From Mesorhizobium australicum WSM2073 (GTDB lineage: Bacteria > Pseudomonadota > Alphaproteobacteria > Rhizobiales > Rhizobiaceae), in NCBI RefSeq assembly GCF_000230995.2, contig NC_019973.1, positions 2,618,001-2,682,000 of the forward strand: DNA of 64,000 nt. Direction: 5' to 3'. Made by a program: the position numbers and the translations under genes. The notes under the pieces were generated by a model. It did no database searches and was not told where the DNA came from. It worked only from the letters and a program-made list of their open reading frames with translations. Of the stretch, positions 1-8,193 are shown piece after piece (positions within the stretch are counted from its first letter, which is position 1; each line of letters opens with the position of its first letter).

Positions 1-2039
1 GCTTCCATCTTCTGGGCCTGCCGCAGGTGCTCTTCTGCTCTGGTGCGTTCGGCGACTTCGTCCATGACACGTTGTTCAAGGGTGCCATTGAGCGTCTGCA
101 GCGCCTTGAACAGTCGAGAATTGTCGATTGCCGTCGCGGCATGGCCCGCAAGCCCCAGCAAGGCCTTCTCTTGCTGTTCGGCGAAGACGCCGATCTCTGC
201 ATGACCAAAGAAGAGGCCGCCCAGCACCTCTCCCGAACGCGAGACGACCGGTACCGCAAGATAGGAACGCACTGGCAGATGGCCCTCCGGCATTCCCTTG
301 CGGGGCCAGTTCTTGCCGTAGCGGGGGTCGGCGAGGATGTCGTCGGAGCGCACCACGCTTCTCCCGCGGAAAGTGGGGTCGAACACCGCCGTGTTGCGAG
401 GCATTGGAAATTTTTCGAACGCGGAGCGAGGTGCGCCCGACAGGGCGTAGAGCATGTAGCTGTCGCCCTTGTCGTCGATCACATTGTAGAAGAAAGCTCC
501 GAATTGTGCGCCCGACAGCGCTACGCCGGCATCAGTTACCGTTTGAACAATCCGCTCCACGTCGAGCTCGGCCGCTACCGCGGCAGCGGTGACGTTCATC
601 ATCTGAAGCTGATGCTCCACCCGCTTTCGCGCGGTGATATCCATGACGGTACCAATGAAGCGGACCGCGCGCCCTGACTGGAAAAGCGACTCGCCCGCTG
701 CCGCAATCCAGCGTTCCTTGCCGTCGTGCAAGCCGACCGTCCGATATTCGATGTCGTAGCGGGAAGACGTGCCCGGCGCGAGCGCCTGGCGTACGGCCTC
801 GTCGGCGCGGGCCCGATCTTCTGGATGAATACCCGCCAGGAACGCGCTTTCATATGTTACCTCCGCGTCTGGCGGGAGGCCGAAAAGGGCTTTGCACCGG
901 TCATCCCACCGCAGCGCCTTGGTGACGGGATCGTAGTCCCAGGTCCCGATAGCGGCTGCGTCCGTGGCAAGCCGGAGGCGCTCCTCACTGGCCCGGGCCG
1001 CCTGTTCCGAGCGAACGCGCTCGATGTGAGCCCAGGACCGCTCCGTCACCTCCGTCAGCAAGGACAGTTCGCGCTGTGACCAGACGCGGGGCTGCTTGTC
1101 GTGAATGGCCATCAGGGCGGTCAGCCGGCCCTGTTTTACCAAGGGCATGCAGATGGTTGCCGTTATGCCGATGTCCTGAAAGGTCTTTGCCTCCTCGGGC
1201 GCGATTTCCTCGAGGTTGTTGTTGATGATGAGCGGCCGATTGGCGCTGAGATTGGTGACCGCCAGGCGACCAAAATCGGTAAGACTGTAATACCCTCTGA
1301 TGCTGGGCGAGCCGGGTGCGCTCCAGTCGCCACGGATGGTGAAATGGTCCCGGTCCTGCTCCATGTCGGCGTAGGCGCAAATCGAGACGGCAAGATGTTC
1401 GCCCAACAGACGAGTGGTGATCGCCATGACGGCGTCGGCGTCGGCCGCGAGGGCAATCTCCCTTCCAAGACGGTCGAGAAAAGCCAGGCGTTCGGCGTTC
1501 TCACGCAGCGCTCGCTCAGCGCGAAGCCGCTCTATGGCGGTACGCGTCCGGTCCGCCACTTCCGAAATAAGGGCGACCTCCTCCTTGGCCCAGCGTCTGG
1601 GCGCGGAGTGGTTCAGGTATAGCAGCGCCACCAAACCGCCATGCTCGGTAACCGGCATGTTGATGACGGATTGGGCGCTGATGGCTTTGAGAGCCTCTGC
1701 ATGGTCCCTTGTTCGCGGGTCTGTCTCGGCATTTTCGAAGACAACGGTGTCGCCCCGCTTCAAGTCCTCGATATACGAGCCGTAGTTCCTGAAATTCAGG
1801 GTCCCAGCCAGGCTTTTGATGCCTGGCGCGTTCCAATCCCTCTCGATCGTGATGGTTTCTTTCTCAAGATCGATCGTGCCGTATCCGGCTCGGCTGACAT
1901 CGAAATGTCTCCCTACCAGTTCCGCGGCTGCGTGGGCCAGTTCGGCAGGATCAGTAATCTCGCGTATCCGGTCGCCCAGCGCCGCCAACAGCTCGAAGCG
2001 TTGCAGTTCAGATTGACGATCGCCTGAAGTGACCCCCAT
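1..2039 (-). CDS. Multi-GAF/PAS sensor histidine kinase, C-terminus cut by window edge
   Basis: The minus frame is open from an ATG at 2039 (preceded by a G-rich stretch) to the window edge, giving 679 residues with no stop. Order seen: GAF (about residues 20-165), GAF (185-330), PAS with its PAC tail (345-465, ending in [13 protein letters not shown]), a third GAF (475-620), then a helical linker. The last residues, RQAQKMEA, are what normally leads into the phospho-acceptor histidine box, so the HisKA/HATPase part lies outside the window. It is probably a soluble sensor, since no membrane segment is visible. The signal is not deducible; GAF and PAS domains bind small ligands, flavins or haem. 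Kinase activity is inferred from the linker, not seen. Confidence 0.85.
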   Translation of the reverse strand, partial: MGVTSGDRQSELQRFELLAALGDRIREITDPAELAHAAAELVGRHFDVSRAGYGTIDLEKETITIERDWNAPGIKSLAGTLNFRNYGSYIEDLKRGDTVVFENAETDPRTRDHAEALKAISAQSVINMPVTEHGGLVALLYLNHSAPRRWAKEEVALISEVADRTRTAIERLRAERALRENAERLAFLDRLGREIALAADADAVMAITTRLLGEHLAVSICAYADMEQDRDHFTIRGDWSAPGSPSIRGYYSLTDFGRLAVTNLSANRPLIINNNLEEIAPEEAKTFQDIGITATICMPLVKQGRLTALMAIHDKQPRVWSQRELSLLTEVTERSWAHIERVRSEQAARASEERLRLATDAAAIGTWDYDPVTKALRWDDRCKALFGLPPDAEVTYESAFLAGIHPEDRARADEAVRQALAPGTSSRYDIEYRTVGLHDGKERWIAAAGESLFQSGRAVRFIGTVMDITARKRVEHQLQMMNVTAAAVAAELDVERIVQTVTDAGVALSGAQFGAFFYNVIDDKGDSYMLYALSGAPRSAFEKFPMPRNTAVFDPTFRGRSVVRSDDILADPRYGKNWPRKGMPEGHLPVRSYLAVPVVSRSGEVLGGLFFGHAEIGVFAEQQEKALLGLAGHAATAIDNSRLFKALQTLNGTLEQRVMDEVAERTRAEEHLRQAQKME

Positions 2040-2437
2040 ATCGCCCCCGTTTTGCCCGGACTGAATAATGCGGTTGACGGCCAAGAGTTCCATTGCGGCC
2101 CGCACGCTTCTTTGACGGGCAGGCCGGCGGTTCGCGCGAACACCTTGAGTGACACACGACGAGACGCGGCTTGAACGGCAAGAAACATCTACGATGTCCC
2201 TTTGGTCGCCTTGAACTTTAGAACACTCGCGGCTCCAACGGTCGTGCGGCTTCCATTGGGCGTGGCGCTAGCCGCGTCGCTATACGCAATTGGATCTTTT
2301 GTGCGCGAACTTGCCTCGGTCCATCATAGGTTAGCGACACGTCGTGCGCTGTGCCGCATAAGCGAGAGGTCAGCGGGCATGTAACGGGCTCCGCTGCTTG
2401 GGAGACCATCGCACTCTCGCTCGTTTGGAGACGCTTG
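2040..2437. other. Intergenic region between divergent genes
   Basis: About 400 bases between the histidine kinase (leftward) and a small gene (rightward). No convincing coding frame was seen. On the minus strand at 2067-2091 there is GGAAC, 16 bases, CATT, one base away from the EcfG-type promoter pattern and well placed for the kinase, but too weak to call with confidence. Confidence 0.4.
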
Positions 2438-2680
2438 ATGCTTGACCGACCCATTCGCACGGATACCCTCTACCCGAATGACCTGGACACGCTTCGCGCG
2501 GTCTTCGACGCGATGTGCCAGGAGTTTGCCATTTTGCCGGACACCGCGGCGGCTCACTCCATCGCGAGAGAGCTGATCAGGCTGTTCCAGACCGGGATCA
2601 CGGAATCGGCCATGCTGATGATTGCCGTGCGCGCGCGTTGGCAGGACGACTGGCAAACGGAAGCCAGCAACGCTGCCTGA
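2438..2680 (+). CDS. Small conserved hypothetical protein (80 aa), GIT-motif family
   Basis: I do not recognise a named family. The ATG at 2438 is chosen over upstream in-frame starts because GGAG lies 7 bases before it. The protein is predicted helical and soluble. It resembles the 62-residue protein at 7623-7811: both have a Tyr-x-x-x-Leu start, a central Arg/Ala helix and a Gln-x-Gly-Ile-Thr segment near the end (FQTGITE here, YQAGITD there), so I treat them as paralogues. Function unknown. Its position beside stress-type genes suggests, but does not show, a stress role. Confidence 0.65.
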   Translation: MLDRPIRTDTLYPNDLDTLRAVFDAMCQEFAILPDTAAAHSIARELIRLFQTGITESAMLMIAVRARWQDDWQTEASNAA

Positions 2681-2788
2681 CCTCCGGTTCAGGCACGCAC
2701 AATCGGTGCATCCTTTTCGAAACGGTGGCGTTGACCGTCACCCTGCCAGCAATGGCCGATCCGTTATCACCACCGACAGGAGGGATCG

Positions 2789-3049
2789 ATGCCGAAATTT
2801 CGCTTCGAGTTTATCGAAGGCATGTCCCAGCCTGCAATCTTCGCCGACATGGCTGATCGGGATGAGGCCATCAAAGAGGCGAAGCGCGGAATTATCGATG
2901 GCGCGGACCCGACCAGCTGGGTGACGAAAGTCTACGACGAGGCGGGTTATCTCGTCGTCACACTTGGATTCCAGGATCTGGTCGCCGCCCCCGAGGATTC
3001 GCAACGATTAAGAGAGGCGGACGAACCTGGCGTCATGCGGTCTGGCTGA
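2789..3049 (+). CDS. Small DUF6894-like protein (86 aa)
   Basis: The start follows a strong GGAGGG ribosome-binding site. The protein begins MPKFRFEF, with an acidic middle and a late beta-rich segment (TKVYDEAGYLVVTLGF). This layout is that of the small DUF6894 proteins common in Rhizobiales (MxRFxFD start, V-x-D-E-x-G late strand). The match is looser than for the genes at 9165 and 37579. No catalytic residues are evident. It converges on the exonuclease III gene, leaving 16 bases between the stops. Confidence 0.65.
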   Translation: MPKFRFEFIEGMSQPAIFADMADRDEAIKEAKRGIIDGADPTSWVTKVYDEAGYLVVTLGFQDLVAAPEDSQRLREADEPGVMRSG

Positions 3050-3065
3050 AGCCCGATGTCTCGGT

Positions 3066-3851
3066 TCACCGGGGCCAGTCGAGTTCGATCCAGGCTGGCG
3101 CGTGATCGCTTGGCTTGTCCCATCCCCGTACCGTCTCATCCACGCCCGCTCCGGCCAGCCTGTTCGTGAGCGAGGGGCTCACGAGAAGATGGTCCATGCG
3201 AAGGCCGGAACTGCGGTCGTAACCGCCCCGATAGGAAAAATTCCAGTAGGTATAGACGCCTCTCTCGGGACGGATCAGCCTGACGGCGTCGGTCCAGCCA
3301 TCGGCAAGCAGGTCGGCGTAAGCCTGTCGGCTCTCCGGGAAGTAGACGGCGTCGCCCAGCCATCGTGCCGGAACCGCGGCGTCGATCGGCGCCGGCACCA
3401 CGTTGTAGTCGCCGCAAAGCAGGCTGGCGGGCGCGTCCTTGATCAGGAGCCGTCCGTAGTCGATCAGCCGCTCGAACCAGCGGAGCTTATAGTCGAACTT
3501 CGGACCAGGCGCCGGGTTGCCGTTGGGCAGGTATAGGCAACCAACGACGAGACCGTCGATCTCCGCCTCGATGTAACGGCTATGCGTGTCATCGGCGTCA
3601 CCGGGCAACCCGCGCCGACGCTCATGCGGCTGCTTGCCCCGAGCGAGAATGGCTACGCCGTTGTACGACTTCTGTCCGTGCCATATCGCCCCGTAGCCGG
3701 CGTTGCTGATGGCATCGGCAGGAAACTTTTCGTCCGATGTTTTCAATTCCTGGAGACAGATGATGTCGTGGTGCGTCTCACCCAGCCATTTGAGTAGAAC
3801 CGGCAATCGACCGTTGACGCCGTTTACGTTAAAGGTAGCGACCCGGATCAT
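3066..3851 (-). CDS. xthA: Exodeoxyribonuclease III (AP endonuclease)
   Basis: This is a 261-residue endonuclease/exonuclease/phosphatase-fold protein of the usual XthA length. It removes 3' blocking groups and cuts at abasic sites in base-excision repair. Seen in the sequence: the N-terminal metal-site strand MIRVATFNVNGVNGR, ICLQELK with the metal-binding Glu, LCGDYNVVP with the catalytic Asp-x-Asn, and the C-terminal SDHAP histidine motif. The start at 3851 is preferred over an ATG 21 bases upstream because AAGG sits 6 bases before it. It belongs functionally with the oxidative-stress genes here, but no EcfG-type promoter was found for it. Confidence 0.93.
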   Translation of the reverse strand: MIRVATFNVNGVNGRLPVLLKWLGETHHDIICLQELKTSDEKFPADAISNAGYGAIWHGQKSYNGVAILARGKQPHERRRGLPGDADDTHSRYIEAEIDGLVVGCLYLPNGNPAPGPKFDYKLRWFERLIDYGRLLIKDAPASLLCGDYNVVPAPIDAAVPARWLGDAVYFPESRQAYADLLADGWTDAVRLIRPERGVYTYWNFSYRGGYDRSSGLRMDHLLVSPSLTNRLAGAGVDETVRGWDKPSDHAPAWIELDWPR

Positions 3852-4185
3852 CTGAAGCCTTGAGGCATCCATTCATAAAACGGCGCTCCCCGTTTGAGCG
3901 AGTTCGGCAGCGCCCTTTGTCGGCGGCCTCAGCTCTTCACTCATATCATTCATGGCCTGCGAGCCGCCCGACGTCGTTTGAGGACGAGGTCAACGGTTGT
4001 GTTTCGCAGGTGCTCACCTTGTCCGTCAGGATTAACCCCGAAGCGGTAAGAAGGTTTCGACGCCGAGCAGGACCGGTGTGACAACGAGATCGAAGCTCTC
4101 TGGCTGCGGCTGAAGCCGGCCGGGCTTATGCGGTCTCTCCGCGTGTCGTGCTGGAACATCGAACGAACCAGATAGTTCGCCGCTG
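3852..4185. other. Intergenic region between divergent xthA and reductase gene
   Basis: About 330 bases. Short open frames exist on both strands, but none has a ribosome-binding site or recognisable product. The right end holds an EcfG-type promoter at 4152-4176 facing the reductase gene. Confidence 0.5.
4152..4176 (+). promoter_or_regulatory. EcfG-type promoter (GGAAC-N16-AGTT)
   Basis: GGAAC at 4152-4156 and AGTT at 4173-4176, spacer 16. The reductase ATG is only 10 bases after the -10 element, so the predicted transcript would be leaderless or nearly so. Confidence 0.6.
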
Positions 4186-5112
4186 ATGAAGCAAACCTGC
4201 GGTGAAAGCCATGCCGGTCACCCGCTCGCCGACGCTGAAGATGTGCTGATCGTCGGAGGCGGGCCAGCGGGACTGACCGCAGCCCAATATCTCGCCCGTT
4301 TTCGCCATCGCGTGCTGGTGGTCGATGCCGGCCAGCCCCGTGCCGCTCTGATCCCGAAGAGCCATAATTGTCCGGGCTTTCCCGAAGGGATAAGTGGCCC
4401 CGACCTTCTCGATCGGCTTGGCCGCCACGCGAGCTTGTACGGAGCAACCTTGATGCGGGGGCAGGTGTTTTCGCTGGCCGCTGGCGAGGGAGGCTTTGAT
4501 GCTGAGACCTCGATCGGCGCAATCCGCGCGCGTAAGGTTTTCCTGTCGACCGGGATTGTCGACACGACACCCGAATTGCCCCGCTTGGCGGAGGCAATCG
4601 CGGCCGGTGTCGTTCGGCTTTGTCCGGTGTGCGACGGATATGAGGTGATCGACCGGAAGATAGCGGTCGTGGGGCAGGGTGACAGAGCCTTGCACGAGGC
4701 CATTTTCCTCAGCCGATTCACACCACACGTAACGATGCTGGGGACCCATGCATCGGACTTTTCAACCAGCACGCGTCGCGCGGCGGGCGAAAGAGGGATA
4801 GTCATCCGTCACACTCTCGACAGGCTCAGCCCGGCTGCTGACGGTTGTGCGGCGATTTTGCAGGATGGAGCGACCTGCCGCTTCGATGCAGTCTACGCGG
4901 CCTTGGGATGCAAGGTGCGCTCGCACCTCGCCCTGGCCGTCGGCGCGAGATGTTGCGCGGAGGGCTACGTCACGGTCGATGAGCACCAGCAGACTTCCGT
5001 CGCCGGCATGTACGCCATCGGCGACGTTGTGAAAGCGCTGAATCAGATTGCGGTCGCGTTTGGACAAGCTGCCATCGCCGCGTCCCATGCCCATAGAGAG
5101 CTTACCGCCTAG
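4186..5112 (+). CDS. Thioredoxin-reductase-like NAD(P)/FAD oxidoreductase
   Basis: A 308-residue two-dinucleotide-domain flavoprotein, close to the usual TrxB length. It carries the FAD-binding VGGGPAGL near residue 26, a redox-active Cys-x-x-Cys (CPVCDG, residues 146-151) and a second nucleotide-binding strand VVGQGD. The C-terminal YAIGDV is the second FAD contact. This fits electron transfer from a nicotinamide nucleotide through FAD to the disulfide. True TrxB has CATCDG-type sites, so the Pro-Val pair marks a TrxB-like relative whose partner may not be thioredoxin. No strong ribosome-binding site precedes the ATG, which fits the nearly leaderless promoter at 4152. Confidence 0.85.
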   Translation: MKQTCGESHAGHPLADAEDVLIVGGGPAGLTAAQYLARFRHRVLVVDAGQPRAALIPKSHNCPGFPEGISGPDLLDRLGRHASLYGATLMRGQVFSLAAGEGGFDAETSIGAIRARKVFLSTGIVDTTPELPRLAEAIAAGVVRLCPVCDGYEVIDRKIAVVGQGDRALHEAIFLSRFTPHVTMLGTHASDFSTSTRRAAGERGIVIRHTLDRLSPAADGCAAILQDGATCRFDAVYAALGCKVRSHLALAVGARCCAEGYVTVDEHQQTSVAGMYAIGDVVKALNQIAVAFGQAAIAASHAHRELTA

Positions 5113-5151
5113 GCCGTTTGAGCCGGCTACAAAGCGTCGTCTTTGTCCAGC

Positions 5152-5176
5152 GGAACAAGCCGCCACTCCGAAGGTT
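5152..5176 (+). promoter_or_regulatory. EcfG-type promoter (GGAAC-N16-GGTT)
   Basis: GGAAC at 5152-5156 and GGTT at 5173-5176, spacer 16. It lies upstream of the ATGs at 5217/5223 but downstream of the TTG at 5118, which supports the shorter reading of the next gene. Confidence 0.6.
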
Positions 5177-5222
5177 TGGGCAGGCAGGGCACCGGGCAGG
5201 GCAGTTGCTGGCAGGCATGGGC

Positions 5223-6248
5223 ATGGCGTTCGACAGGGATGGACCGAAGCTATCGACCGTGCTGCTCATCGCTGCATTGTCGGCACTTGCCGGGTACAAT
5301 CACACCCGCGCCAAACGTGCGCTTGTTGGCCGGGCGCACGGCCATGTCATGGAGGTTGACGGTCTTCGCCTGCATTTTATCGAAGCCGGCACCGGCATGC
5401 CGCTCATTCTGCTGCATGGAAACGGATCCATGGCACAGGATTTCAAGTCGAGCGGCATCTTCGATCAGGCGGCAAAAACCTATCGGGTACTCGCATTTGA
5501 TCGGCCGGGCTTCGGGCGAAGCACGCGGTCGCGCGGCCGGCGGTGGTCTGCCCGCGACCAAGCCGATCTCATACATGCCGCCGCCGGCAGGCTGGGTATC
5601 GAGAACTACATCGTGCTTGGACATTCGTGGGGCGCTTGGGTAGCCCTCGAATTGGCGCGCAGGCATTCTCGTTCGGTTGCCGGCGTCGTGCTGGTCTCCG
5701 GCTATTACTATCCGCCGCCGCGGCTTGATCTTGCGCTGGCCGCCCTCCCGGCTCTGCCATTCGTCGGCACCGCGTTTCGCCACACCTTGCTGCCGGTGCT
5801 TGTGAGGCTTGCCTGGCCTTGGACGATGCAGAAGATCTTCCACCCAGCGGATGTCGCTGCCGACTTCGCCGTTCTCGCAAAAGATATCGCCAGCCGCCCT
5901 TCCCAACTGCGGGCGGTGTGTTCGGAATCGGCATCGATGCTGGCGGCGGCCCTGCTGACGAAGGCCAGCTACACGGACATTGGTGTCCCGACAGGCATCC
6001 TGGCGGGTTCTGGAGACCGGCTGTTCGACGCCGAGGGGGAGGCACGACGCCTGCATGCGGAGGTCGGTGGGTCCCTCCTCGACGTCGTTGAGGGCGCCGG
6101 CCATATGGTTCATCAGAGCGCCCCGGGGGCGGTGATCGCCATGGTGGACACGATTGCAGGACGGCACTCCTCGTCTGAAGAGACCGGCGGCCATGAGCCC
6201 GCGAGTTCAGGCGGTGCAGCCTCGCCGGACGTGCCAGGCGGGCGATGA
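5223..6248 (+). CDS. Alpha/beta hydrolase, membrane-anchored
   Basis: A 341-residue alpha/beta hydrolase. The N-terminus has one hydrophobic segment (STVLLIAALSALAGY), probably a membrane anchor or uncleaved signal. Then come the oxyanion-hole strand LILLHGNGS, the nucleophile elbow GHSWGA (Ser) and a late GAGHMVHQ with the catalytic His. The acid is probably the Asp in AGSGDRLF. The start at 5223 is chosen because GGCAGG lies 7 bases upstream and because an EcfG-type promoter at 5152 would begin transcription near 5183, excluding a longer frame that starts with TTG at 5118. Substrate unknown; esterase or epoxide-hydrolase-like activity is the general expectation. It forms a likely operon with the DUF1003 gene 43 bases on. 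Confidence 0.85.
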   Translation: MAFDRDGPKLSTVLLIAALSALAGYNHTRAKRALVGRAHGHVMEVDGLRLHFIEAGTGMPLILLHGNGSMAQDFKSSGIFDQAAKTYRVLAFDRPGFGRSTRSRGRRWSARDQADLIHAAAGRLGIENYIVLGHSWGAWVALELARRHSRSVAGVVLVSGYYYPPPRLDLALAALPALPFVGTAFRHTLLPVLVRLAWPWTMQKIFHPADVAADFAVLAKDIASRPSQLRAVCSESASMLAAALLTKASYTDIGVPTGILAGSGDRLFDAEGEARRLHAEVGGSLLDVVEGAGHMVHQSAPGAVIAMVDTIAGRHSSSEETGGHEPASSGGAASPDVPGGR

Positions 6249-6291
6249 GCAACGCTCGGATGACATTGGCCGCCAAACCGGGCTTTCAAAG

Positions 6292-6822
6292 ATGAACGAT
6301 CAGCATCCCGCCGACATGCAGTCGGTCCTTCAGCAGAACATACAGGCTCTGGTCGACCACAGGCGACAACAGGAGGAGCACCAAGGCGTTCAGGTGCGAA
6401 TTGCCGGCATCATTTCGCGCTTCGCGGGAAGCATGCCTTTTGTCTATTTGCATCTCGCAATTCTGATCGCCTGGATCCTTGCGAACCTTGGCCTGATACC
6501 GGCCGTCCCAGCCTGGGACCCAACTTTTGTGATCCTGGCCATGGTGGCTTCGGTCGAGGCGATCTTCCTGTCCACCTTCGTGCTGATCAACCAAAACAGA
6601 ATGGCCGAACACAGCGAGCGCCGAGCGGAGCTGGATCTGCAGATCAGCCTTCTCAACGAGCACGAAACCACGAGGCTCATCGAAATGGTGGCTGCTTTGA
6701 CGGAGCGCCTCAATGTCTCCACACCGGCCGATCAGGAGCTGCCGCAACTGGCCGAGAATGTCGATCCCCGGCAGGTGATGACGGAAATCCAGCAAGCTTC
6801 TGGAGATCAGGAGAAATCTTGA
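6292..6822 (+). CDS. DUF1003 membrane protein
   Basis: A 176-residue protein of the DUF1003 family. Two membrane segments are evident (about residues 45-65 and 75-100) in the characteristic context: aromatic-rich first helix, then a helix ending in VLINQNRMAEHSERRAELD, which is close to the family signature. A long charged helical tail follows. The start at 6292 is the first ATG that gives the family N-terminus. Function of the family is not established. It follows the alpha/beta hydrolase by 43 bases and probably shares its promoter at 5152. Confidence 0.88.
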   Translation: MNDQHPADMQSVLQQNIQALVDHRRQQEEHQGVQVRIAGIISRFAGSMPFVYLHLAILIAWILANLGLIPAVPAWDPTFVILAMVASVEAIFLSTFVLINQNRMAEHSERRAELDLQISLLNEHETTRLIEMVAALTERLNVSTPADQELPQLAENVDPRQVMTEIQQASGDQEKS

Positions 6823-6893
6823 GCAAAAACGAAATGCCCCGCATTGGAGGCGGGCTGCCGCGGAGGCTAATCGAATAAGAGCCTACATCCAGA

Positions 6894-6918
6894 GGAACAT
6901 TCGCTGCACTTCAAGGTT
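6894..6918 (+). promoter_or_regulatory. EcfG-type promoter with no gene directly behind it
   Basis: GGAAC at 6894-6898 and GGTT at 6915-6918, spacer 16. The next gene starts almost 200 bases on and has a terminator-like hairpin in between, so this promoter is assigned to a candidate small RNA. Confidence 0.55.
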
Positions 6919-6924
6919 CGGTCG

Positions 6925-7006
6925 CGGGCCTACAATCCTCCCTTGTCTTGGCCTTCGAGGCTGTCGAAGCAGCTTCAGCCCGTCTCGGCTTTCCGAGGCG
7001 GGCTTC
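6925..7006 (+). ncRNA. Candidate stress-controlled small RNA with anti-Shine-Dalgarno loop
   Basis: There is no coding frame between the promoter at 6894 and the receiver gene at 7113. The predicted transcript starts near 6925. It has an apparently unpaired TCCTCCC (6936-6942), complementary to Shine-Dalgarno sequences, then a 6-bp hairpin (CTTCGA 6953-6958 with TCGAAG 6964-6969). It ends in a 12-bp hairpin with a CTTT loop (6977-6988 with 6993-7004, one G-T pair) followed by TTCTC. C-rich anti-SD motifs are known in alphaproteobacterial trans-acting sRNAs, and Caulobacter GsrN is a known general-stress-sigma-dependent sRNA. The weak U-tract is the main doubt. Boundaries are inferred. Confidence 0.45.
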
Positions 7007-7057
7007 TCATGACTCCGCCGCGAGGTCGCGGTGACAACAGGCCGATGCGTGTCATAT

Positions 7058-7083
7058 GGAACCAAGTTGACGCCGAGATCGTA
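7058..7083 (+). promoter_or_regulatory. Weak EcfG-like promoter (GGAAC-N17-CGTA)
   Basis: GGAAC at 7058-7062 and CGTA at 7080-7083, spacer 17. One mismatch at the last -10 base. It is placed 30 bases before the receiver gene start. Confidence 0.35.
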
Positions 7084-7112
7084 GTAGCGGTGGCGACTTG
7101 GGGATATCCCGG

Positions 7113-7505
7113 ATGAGCGATGGCGTTGTTCTGATCGTCGAAGATGAGACGATGATACTGCTCGACCTCGAGTCAGCTTTGGAAGAGGCTGGCTTTCAGG
7201 TCGTCGGCGTTCGAAATGCTGCCGAGGCGCTGGCGGCCTTCGACCCCGATCCCACCAGGTTCAAGGCCGTGCTCACCGACATCCGTTTGGGGCCGGGACA
7301 ATCCGGGTGGGAGATCGCCCGGCATTTGCGTAGGTCCAACTCGACCATCCCAGTTGTCTATATGAGCGGCGACAGCGCGGTACACTGGGGAGCGGAAGGA
7401 GTGCCCAACAGCATTATGATCACCAAGCCCTTCTTTCTGCCGCAAATCATAACCGCCGTTTCGCAGCTTTTAAACGCTCGGCAAGCCCCAGAAACTCACA
7501 TCTAG
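7113..7505 (+). CDS. Single-domain response regulator
   Basis: A 130-residue receiver domain with no output domain. Visible: acidic pocket VEDET, phospho-acceptor Asp in LTDIRLG (near residue 57), the Ser/Thr switch in YMSGDS and the conserved Lys in ITKPFF. The ATG at 7113 is preferred to a TTG 15 bases upstream because it gives the canonical N-terminus. Stand-alone receivers of this kind relay phosphate or modulate kinases, and in Rhizobiales several feed into the PhyR/EcfG stress pathway. A link to the kinase at 1-2039 is possible but not shown. It is not PhyR itself, as it lacks the sigma-like domain. Confidence 0.9.
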   Translation: MSDGVVLIVEDETMILLDLESALEEAGFQVVGVRNAAEALAAFDPDPTRFKAVLTDIRLGPGQSGWEIARHLRRSNSTIPVVYMSGDSAVHWGAEGVPNSIMITKPFFLPQIITAVSQLLNARQAPETHI

Positions 7506-7541
7506 CGCTGATAAGCTTTTTCTCCTTCCACGAAAATCCAT

Positions 7542-7566
7542 GGAACATTCTGTCCCGACCAGCGTT
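7542..7566 (+). promoter_or_regulatory. Perfect EcfG-type promoter (GGAAC-N16-CGTT)
   Basis: GGAAC at 7542-7546 and CGTT at 7563-7566, spacer 16, an exact match to the consensus. It faces the small gene at 7623 with a leader of about 50 bases. Confidence 0.75.
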
Positions 7567-7622
7567 AGGGCGCGCCGGAGAATCCTTATTGTAGGTTTCT
7601 TGCAGTGCATGGGCGGGATGAA

Positions 7623-7811
7623 ATGCATAGGGATGCCTATACCCCATCGGAACTTGCCGTACTGAGCCGTGTCCTTGCACGCAGCAATCTCAAGAACGAG
7701 ACTGAAGCCGAGAGAGAACGGCGCGCATCGCGCATCCTTGCTTACTACCAAGCCGGGATCACGGACGAGAACGAGCTTGAACAGCTGTCCCGGCAGCCGC
7801 TGGGAAGATGA
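7623..7811 (+). CDS. Small conserved hypothetical protein (62 aa), GIT-motif family
   Basis: Helical, highly charged protein, not assignable to a named family. The ATG at 7623 is preferred to an upstream in-frame GTG at 7605. It shares a pattern with the protein at 2438-2680: Tyr and Leu early, a central Arg/Glu-rich helix and YQAGITDENEL late. The perfect EcfG-type promoter 57 bases upstream makes stress induction the best-supported statement about it. Biochemical role unknown. Confidence 0.7.
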   Translation: MHRDAYTPSELAVLSRVLARSNLKNETEAERERRASRILAYYQAGITDENELEQLSRQPLGR

Positions 7812-7844
7812 CGACTGAGCGTCCGTGTCTCGGCAAGCATGCAC

Positions 7845-8021
7845 TTATTCGTCGAGCTTTCGGTCGAGTTCGTCGAGCAATGACCGATGCTCGCGCGGCA
7901 TGTCAGCGTCTGTCGGTAAGTCCAGCAACTGGCGAAGCTGGCGACGGCTGGCGTCCGATGCAATCCACTGACGTATGAGACGGGCTATGGCCTTCTGTTG
8001 CGCCTTGCCGATTTCTTCCAT
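7845..8021 (-). CDS. Small helical protein (58 aa), downstream of the sigma factor
   Basis: ATG at 8021, stop at 7845. The protein starts MEEIGKAQQKAIARLIRQW and ends PREHRSLLDELDRKLDE; it is all-helical by inspection and acidic at the C-terminus. It lies 172 bases downstream of the EcfG-like sigma gene on the same strand, behind its own EcfG-type promoter. The last 17 residues loosely recall the Pro-x-x-x-x-x-Leu-Leu-x-x-Leu pattern of NepR anti-sigma factors, but the resemblance is too short to call it. It is convergent with the gene at 7623. Confidence 0.6.
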   Translation of the reverse strand: MEEIGKAQQKAIARLIRQWIASDASRRQLRQLLDLPTDADMPREHRSLLDELDRKLDE

Positions 8022-8050
8022 GTTGGGAACCCGAGCTTGTCCGAGGGTCG

Positions 8051-8076
8051 AACTCGGCGGATCCCCTCATGGTTCC
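8051..8076 (-). promoter_or_regulatory. EcfG-type promoter (GGAAC-N17-AGTT, minus strand)
   Basis: On the plus strand this reads AACT at 8051-8054 and GTTCC at 8072-8076, spacer 17. It faces the 58-residue gene with its ATG at 8021. Confidence 0.5.
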
Positions 8077-8193
8077 CTGTCATGGATAACAAACCGGCGG
8101 TTGAGCTATAGGCTATCTCAGGGCAAGTGGTGCGTGGCTGCCTGACAGGCATTCCGAATTTTTGCGTTGAACACTGCCGCGCTTTGCTCACCA

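Noticed and set aside
2067..2091. GGAAC-N16-CATT on the minus strand before the histidine kinase
   Set aside because: The invariant G of the -10 is missing; kept only as a remark, not counted among the promoters.
7098..7505. Receiver protein as PhyR, the known EcfG anti-anti-sigma factor
   Set aside because: It consists of a receiver domain only and has no N-terminal sigma-like domain.
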